From assembly GCF_000383955.1 (NCBI RefSeq), contig NZ_KB913013.1, positions 1,580,277 to 1,644,276 on the forward strand: DNA of 64,000 nucleotides. The letters run 5' to 3'. Positions 61,064 to 64,000 of the stretch are shown here, piece after piece; the stretch's first letter is position 1; every line of letters starts with the position of its first letter. The notes beneath the pieces were generated by a model. It made no database searches, was not told the DNA's origin, and was given only the letters and a program-made list of their open reading frames with translations. Origin of the DNA: Rudanella lutea DSM 19387 (GTDB taxonomy: Bacteria; Bacteroidota; Bacteroidia; Cytophagales; Spirosomataceae). The translations under genes and the position numbers were made by a program.

Positions 61064-61094
61064 TTGATATAGGCCCGGAGAATTACTACTTTTG
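61064..61094 (+). promoter_or_regulatory. Bacteroidota promoter of the small RNA candidate
   Basis: TACTTTTG at 61087-61094 matches TAnnTTTG and a TTG at 61064-61066 lies 20 bases upstream, an ideal -33/-7 arrangement. Transcription would start near 61099, directly at the first hairpin of the RNA candidate. Confidence 0.65.
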
Positions 61095-61097
61095 TAA

Positions 61098-61233
61098 TCC
61101 CGATTTAATATCGGGAAAGCGAACTGTCTATGCGAAAAACGCGAAAACATACGCTATACCGCGGTGGTATCTGACGTGGCTGCAAAACAAATGGATTTTG
61201 CTTGCAGAACGGTCAGTAGACCGTTTTTTGTTT
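61098..61233 (+). ncRNA. Structured non-coding RNA candidate (class unknown)
   Basis: From the promoter-proximal hairpin CCCGAT-TTAAT-ATCGGG (61099-61115) to an intrinsic terminator AACGGTC-AGTA-GACCGTT followed by six T (61208-61229), about 135 bases. Internal stems include ATACC-GCGGT-GGTAT and GCAAAA...TTTTGC. There is no open reading frame of note inside. A free-standing regulatory RNA is likely; the Bacteroidota 6S RNA (6S-Flavo) is one class to test, but I cannot match it by eye. It lies between divergent fmt and greA. Confidence 0.55.
61208..61233 (+). terminator. Intrinsic terminator of the RNA candidate
   Basis: Stem AACGGTC (61208-61214) and GACCGTT (61219-61225), 4-base loop, then a T-run to 61229. 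Confidence 0.75.
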
Positions 61234-61267
61234 TATATAACGGGGGGAAACCTGTCAGAATCAGACC

Positions 61268-61372
61268 AACCGGGCTTTTGTTCCGGCCAGAAGGATTACG
61301 CAATAGGGAGGGTACGTATATGCCGTAACCAGCCTTTAGCGTAATCCTTCTGGTCTTGATAAAATCCCGGTT
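61268..61372. repeat. Nested inverted repeats upstream of greA
   Basis: Outer arms AACCGGG (61268-61274) and CCCGGTT (61366-61372), inner 15-bp perfect arms CCAGAAGGATTACGC (61287-61301) and its complement (61339-61353). The 105-base palindrome ends 30 bases before greA; the adjoining sequence to the ATG is the only space for a greA promoter. It may be another repeat element or a terminator/attenuator. Confidence 0.65.
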
Positions 61373-61402
61373 TTAATCCGTTGATTCCAGATTATTTGCA
61401 TC

Positions 61403-61876
61403 ATGGGAAAGATTAGTTATTACACTGAGGAAGGCCTAAACCGGCTAAAAGCTGAACTGAACGACCTGAAAACCAAAGGCCGGGCTGATATTGCCCGCCA
61501 AATTGCCGAGGCCCGCGACAAAGGCGACCTGAGCGAAAATGCGGAATATGATGCCGCCAAAGACGCGCAGGGTTTGCTGGAGTTGAAGATCTCGAAGCTG
61601 GAAGACATCGTAGCCAATGCCCGCCTGCTCGACGAGTCGACGATTGACACGTCGCAGGTATCGGTACTGTCGAAAGTTCGGATCAAGAACAAAAAGACCG
61701 GTGCCGAGATGACGTACACCCTCGTGTCGGAAGAAGAAGCCGACCTGAAGCAGGGGAAAATCTCGGTAGGTTCGCCCATTGGCAAAGGATTGCTGGGCAA
61801 GAAAGTAGGCGACTCCGCCGAAATCACCGTACCCGCTGGTAAACTTGAGTTCGAAGTGATCGAAATCGATCGATAA
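61403..61876 (+). CDS. greA: Transcription elongation factor GreA
   Basis: 157 residues, the usual length. The N-terminal coiled coil (LKAELNDLKTKGRADIARQI) carries the tip motif GDLSENAEYDAAKDAQ, whose acidic residues reach the polymerase active site to stimulate transcript cleavage. The C-terminal FKBP-like domain contains TYTLVSEEEADLKQGKISVG and PIGKGLLGKKVGD. It rescues stalled RNA polymerase. It is followed by a heptad-type inverted repeat and a HIT gene on the same strand. Confidence 0.97.
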   Translation: MGKISYYTEEGLNRLKAELNDLKTKGRADIARQIAEARDKGDLSENAEYDAAKDAQGLLELKISKLEDIVANARLLDESTIDTSQVSVLSKVRIKNKKTGAEMTYTLVSEEEADLKQGKISVGSPIGKGLLGKKVGDSAEITVPAGKLEFEVIEIDR

Positions 61877-61879
61877 AAA

Positions 61880-61991
61880 CAACGAGCAGTGAACAACGAA
61901 CAGTGAACAGTATTTCAAGCTGTCAACTAATCACTACCCTTGTTCACAACTCACTGTACATTGATACCTGTTCGTTGTTCACTGTTCGTTG
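61880..61991. repeat. Heptad-type inverted repeat between greA and HIT gene
   Basis: CAGTGAACAACGAACAG (61887-61903) is exactly complementary to 61968-61984; extended arms 61880-61903 and 61968-61991 match with one or two changes. Units are of the AACAGTG/AACAACG type, 7 bases long. Confidence 0.7.
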
Positions 61992-62003
61992 ATGACTGAC
62001 ATT

Positions 62004-62393
62004 ATGCCCAGCATCTTTTCCCGCATAGTAGCCGGTGAAATTCCGGCCCACAAAATCGCCGAGACCGATCAGTTTCTGGCGTTTCTGGATGTGATGCCCA
62101 CCACCACCGGGCATACACTGGTGATTCCGAAGAAAGAAGTAGATTACATTTTCGATCTGGACGATGAGCTGTACATGGGTCTGATGGCCTTTGCCAAGAC
62201 CGTAGCCGCTGCCGTGGAGAAAGCCATTCTGTGCAAACGCGTGGGCGTAGCGGTGGTAGGCCTGGAGGTGCCACACGCTCACGTCCACCTGATTCCGCTC
62301 AATTCGATGGCCGACATGAATTTCAACAACAAGATGAAACCGTCGGCCGAAGAACTGGCCGAAACAGCCGCCCAGATTCGGAAATATTTGTAA
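62004..62393 (+). CDS. HIT-family nucleotide hydrolase/transferase
   Basis: 130 residues from MPSIFSRIVAGEIPAHKIAE, the usual N-terminus of the family; alternative starts at 61992 or 61989 overlap the inverted repeat. It keeps the histidine triad HAHVHLIPL near residues 93-97 and the FLDVMPTTTGHTLVIPKK segment. HIT proteins hydrolyse nucleoside phosphoramidates or dinucleoside polyphosphates. The gene ends just before a strong bidirectional terminator. Confidence 0.92.
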   Translation: MPSIFSRIVAGEIPAHKIAETDQFLAFLDVMPTTTGHTLVIPKKEVDYIFDLDDELYMGLMAFAKTVAAAVEKAILCKRVGVAVVGLEVPHAHVHLIPLNSMADMNFNNKMKPSAEELAETAAQIRKYL

Positions 62394-62407
62394 GACCCCT
62401 TACCTAC

Positions 62408-62454
62408 AAAACGGCATGGCCCCGTAACGCATCGTTACGGGGCCATGCCGTTTT
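62408..62454. terminator. 22-bp perfect bidirectional terminator
   Basis: AAAACGGCATGGCCCCGTAACG (62408-62429, split as AAAACGGCATGG plus CCCCGTAACG) is perfectly complementary to 62433-62454 with a 3-base loop. A-run on the left and T-run on the right allow termination from both sides; it separates the convergent HIT and esterase genes and touches the esterase stop codon. Confidence 0.92.
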
Positions 62455-63781
62455 ATTTCTTCAACTGCTCCATGAGCCAGGCGGTCATGCGTTCGGTTTG
62501 TTCGGGATAGGTCCAATGCCCGGTATCCTGATACAGGGCGAGCGTTTTAGGTGCCGAAATCAGGTTGTAAGCGGCATACATCGAGGTAGGTGGGCACACT
62601 TCGTCGTTGAAACCCCACGAATAGCGGCCCGGCACCTTCACCCGGCGGGCGAAATTGACCACGTCGTAATACGCAACGGCTTTCACTTTTTCAGGCTTAT
62701 TCATCCAGTTAGTGGCCTGACCGGCAAACATATGCGGCCAACCACCCGCCCGGCCGTTGAGATAGCCCGTCACGTCGGACAGGGCCGGGTAATAAGCCCC
62801 CAGGTATTTCACCCGCTCGTCGAGCCCGGCGGTCACCAAACTCAGCGCGCCCCCCTGCGAGCCGCCCGTTACGGCCATCCGGCTCGCATCCACCTGCGGC
62901 AAACTGGCCAGAAAATCGAGGGATCGCACACAGCCCAGATACACCCGCTTGTAGTAGTACCGGTCGCGGTCGTCGAGGTTGAAATTCTGATACCCGGCTA
63001 AAGGCCCGGCGGCCAGGCTCGTGTACACCGATGGGTCAAGGTTGACCGGCACCCCGTGAATACCAACCTGAAACGTCACAACGCCCTGTTCGGCATTGGC
63101 CACATCACCCGCGTAAGGCCGGATACCCGCACCCGGCACCTGCAACAAGGCCGGAAACTTACCCTCCCCTTTGGGCACACACAGAATACCGTACCAGCGC
63201 GAAGGGGCACCGATTCCCCAGTTTTGCAGGTTCACATGGTAAACGTTTACTTTTTCAGTGCATCGTTCGGGCAGGAGCGTCAGGCGGGCATCGAGCGGAA
63301 TTTTGGCCAGGTCAGCCTTGGCGTTGCTCCAGAAGGTATCAAAGTCGGCCGGGTTCTCTACGGTGGGTTTAATCTCCGAAGGGCTAAATGCCGCCGTTCC
63401 TACGGCCCGGTACTCTTTGCCGTCGAGCTGCACTTTGGCCACGCAGCGTAAAAAGCCGGGATTACGCAGCGTGCCCCCGTCGACGGTAAGCCGTCCCTGC
63501 GCAATCGAGGCTGTTTCGGTTTTGGTAGCGGGCTGTAATTCCGGCCCGATTTCGTAGCGCACACTGGCGTTGGGCACCGGGTTGCCGTGTTGCATTACCT
63601 GAATGGTGAAGCGCACCGGGTCGCCGGTTTTGTACGTCCAGTCGGTGCGGTCGGGGGCAACAATCACTTTTACCAGCCGTTCGGCGGGTTGAGCCAGCAG
63701 GGTCACTGGCAAGAGAAATAAGAGCAGAAGCTTTTTCAATGAATAGGAAATAAGGGGTTGAAACGAAGCATTGAACAACAA
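62453..63781 (-). CDS. Secreted acetyl xylan esterase-like alpha/beta hydrolase
   Basis: 442 residues. An N-terminal leader (LKKLLLLFLLPVTLLAQ) suggests export; an ATG 45 bases downstream of the first would also keep a signal. Residues about 20-135 form a beta domain (DWTYKTGDPVRFTIQVMQHG), then the CE7/AXE1-type hydrolase with the nucleophile elbow TGGSQGGALSLV and downstream FNDEVCPPTSMYAAYN and GHWTYPEQTERM (Asp/His of the triad). It removes acetyl groups from plant or microbial polysaccharides. Convergent with the HIT gene across the strong terminator. Confidence 0.85.
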   Translation of the reverse strand: MLFNASFQPLISYSLKKLLLLFLLPVTLLAQPAERLVKVIVAPDRTDWTYKTGDPVRFTIQVMQHGNPVPNASVRYEIGPELQPATKTETASIAQGRLTVDGGTLRNPGFLRCVAKVQLDGKEYRAVGTAAFSPSEIKPTVENPADFDTFWSNAKADLAKIPLDARLTLLPERCTEKVNVYHVNLQNWGIGAPSRWYGILCVPKGEGKFPALLQVPGAGIRPYAGDVANAEQGVVTFQVGIHGVPVNLDPSVYTSLAAGPLAGYQNFNLDDRDRYYYKRVYLGCVRSLDFLASLPQVDASRMAVTGGSQGGALSLVTAGLDERVKYLGAYYPALSDVTGYLNGRAGGWPHMFAGQATNWMNKPEKVKAVAYYDVVNFARRVKVPGRYSWGFNDEVCPPTSMYAAYNLISAPKTLALYQDTGHWTYPEQTERMTAWLMEQLKK

Positions 63782-63959
63782 GAGGAAAAGGCGATACGGG
63801 CCGGGTCTTAACCATGTGCCAGCCCCCCCCTCATCAAGAAGGCTTAAAACTGTTACCGGAAAATAAGCCTTGCTACCGATGAATGGTATCGGTTTGTGGC
63901 ACGCCCGCTATCTTCGGAACTTGGTTGGACAATCGGCGTCCGGGCCAACACCTCTGTTC

Positions 63960-64000
63960 ATGACATTCCGTTACCTGCTACTCCAATCACTTTTGCTTTT
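63960..64000 (+). CDS. Start of a secreted protein (3' part outside window)
   Basis: An ATG at 63960 opens MTFRYLLLQSLLLL to the window edge, 13 codons plus two bases that look like the start of a signal peptide. Too little is visible to name a product. The upstream 180 bases hold the divergent promoter region with the esterase gene. Confidence 0.45.
   Translation, partial: MTFRYLLLQSLLL

Overview
The window looks like a chromosomal segment of a GC-rich member of the Bacteroidota, most likely a Cytophagales bacterium of the Spirosoma/Rudanella type. The pointers are SusC/SusD-type outer-membrane pairs, TonB-linked receptors with an N-terminal carboxypeptidase-regulatory domain, secreted proteins with C-terminal beta sorting-like domains, the -7 promoter box TAnnTTTG in front of several genes, and weak or absent Shine-Dalgarno sequences. 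The genus is inference from gene content; no rRNA or tRNA gene was seen.

Layout. (1) 1-6.6 kb: a response regulator (cut by the window edge) and its histidine kinase, two small secreted proteins, endonuclease III, an ECF sigma factor with an overlapping 82-residue partner, and a first ApbE flavin transferase. (2) 6.7-14.9 kb: five secreted or surface proteins on the minus strand with gaps of 9 to 59 bases, sharing shuffled beta modules, followed upstream by about 600 bases of AT-rich sequence. (3) 15.5-23.3 kb: a Gfo/Idh oxidoreductase, then a tripartite RND efflux operon (permease, DUF952-like protein, adaptor, TolC-like channel). (4) 23.8-47.5 kb: a large carbohydrate locus. One arm encodes an L-galactose/L-fucose dehydrogenase-like aldo/keto reductase, a zinc alcohol dehydrogenase, a sugar isomerase/epimerase and a sugar mutarotase. 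A LacI-type regulator sits next to two tandem 16-bp palindromes, and the other arm encodes SusC, SusD, a secreted protein with an ApbE-type flavinylation motif, a secreted FAD oxidoreductase, ApbE, a large secreted protein that may be an alpha/alpha-barrel carbohydrate enzyme, a sodium:solute symporter, a GH2 glycosidase and a second FAD oxidoreductase without signal peptide. A PIN toxin-antitoxin pair lies on the opposite strand inside this locus. (5) 47.7-64 kb: a TonB receptor, DoxX, an FGE-like protein, an ABC-F ATPase, DedA, patatin, gamma-carbonic anhydrase, an Arg/Asp-rich lipoprotein, folA, a YdjC-like deacetylase, fmt, a structured RNA candidate, greA, a HIT protein and an AXE1-type esterase.

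How the genes may work together. The carbohydrate locus looks like a polysaccharide-utilisation-like system joined to extracytoplasmic flavin chemistry. Glycans would be taken up by SusC/D, trimmed by GH2 and perhaps the 837-residue protein, oxidised by FAD enzymes that could pass electrons to the covalently flavinylated protein made by the local ApbE, and the 6-deoxy or L-sugars released would be imported and oxidised in the cytoplasm. This is inference from motifs and gene order.

The intergenic DNA is rich in structure: a dispersed element of about 100 bp with ends like GTACTGGACATT (three copies, one split by a 185-bp MITE-like insertion with a 10-bp target duplication), a related 181-bp element, several inverted repeats built from degenerate 7-base units, a 30-bp perfect hairpin, and a promoter-hairpins-terminator unit upstream of greA that probably encodes a small RNA.
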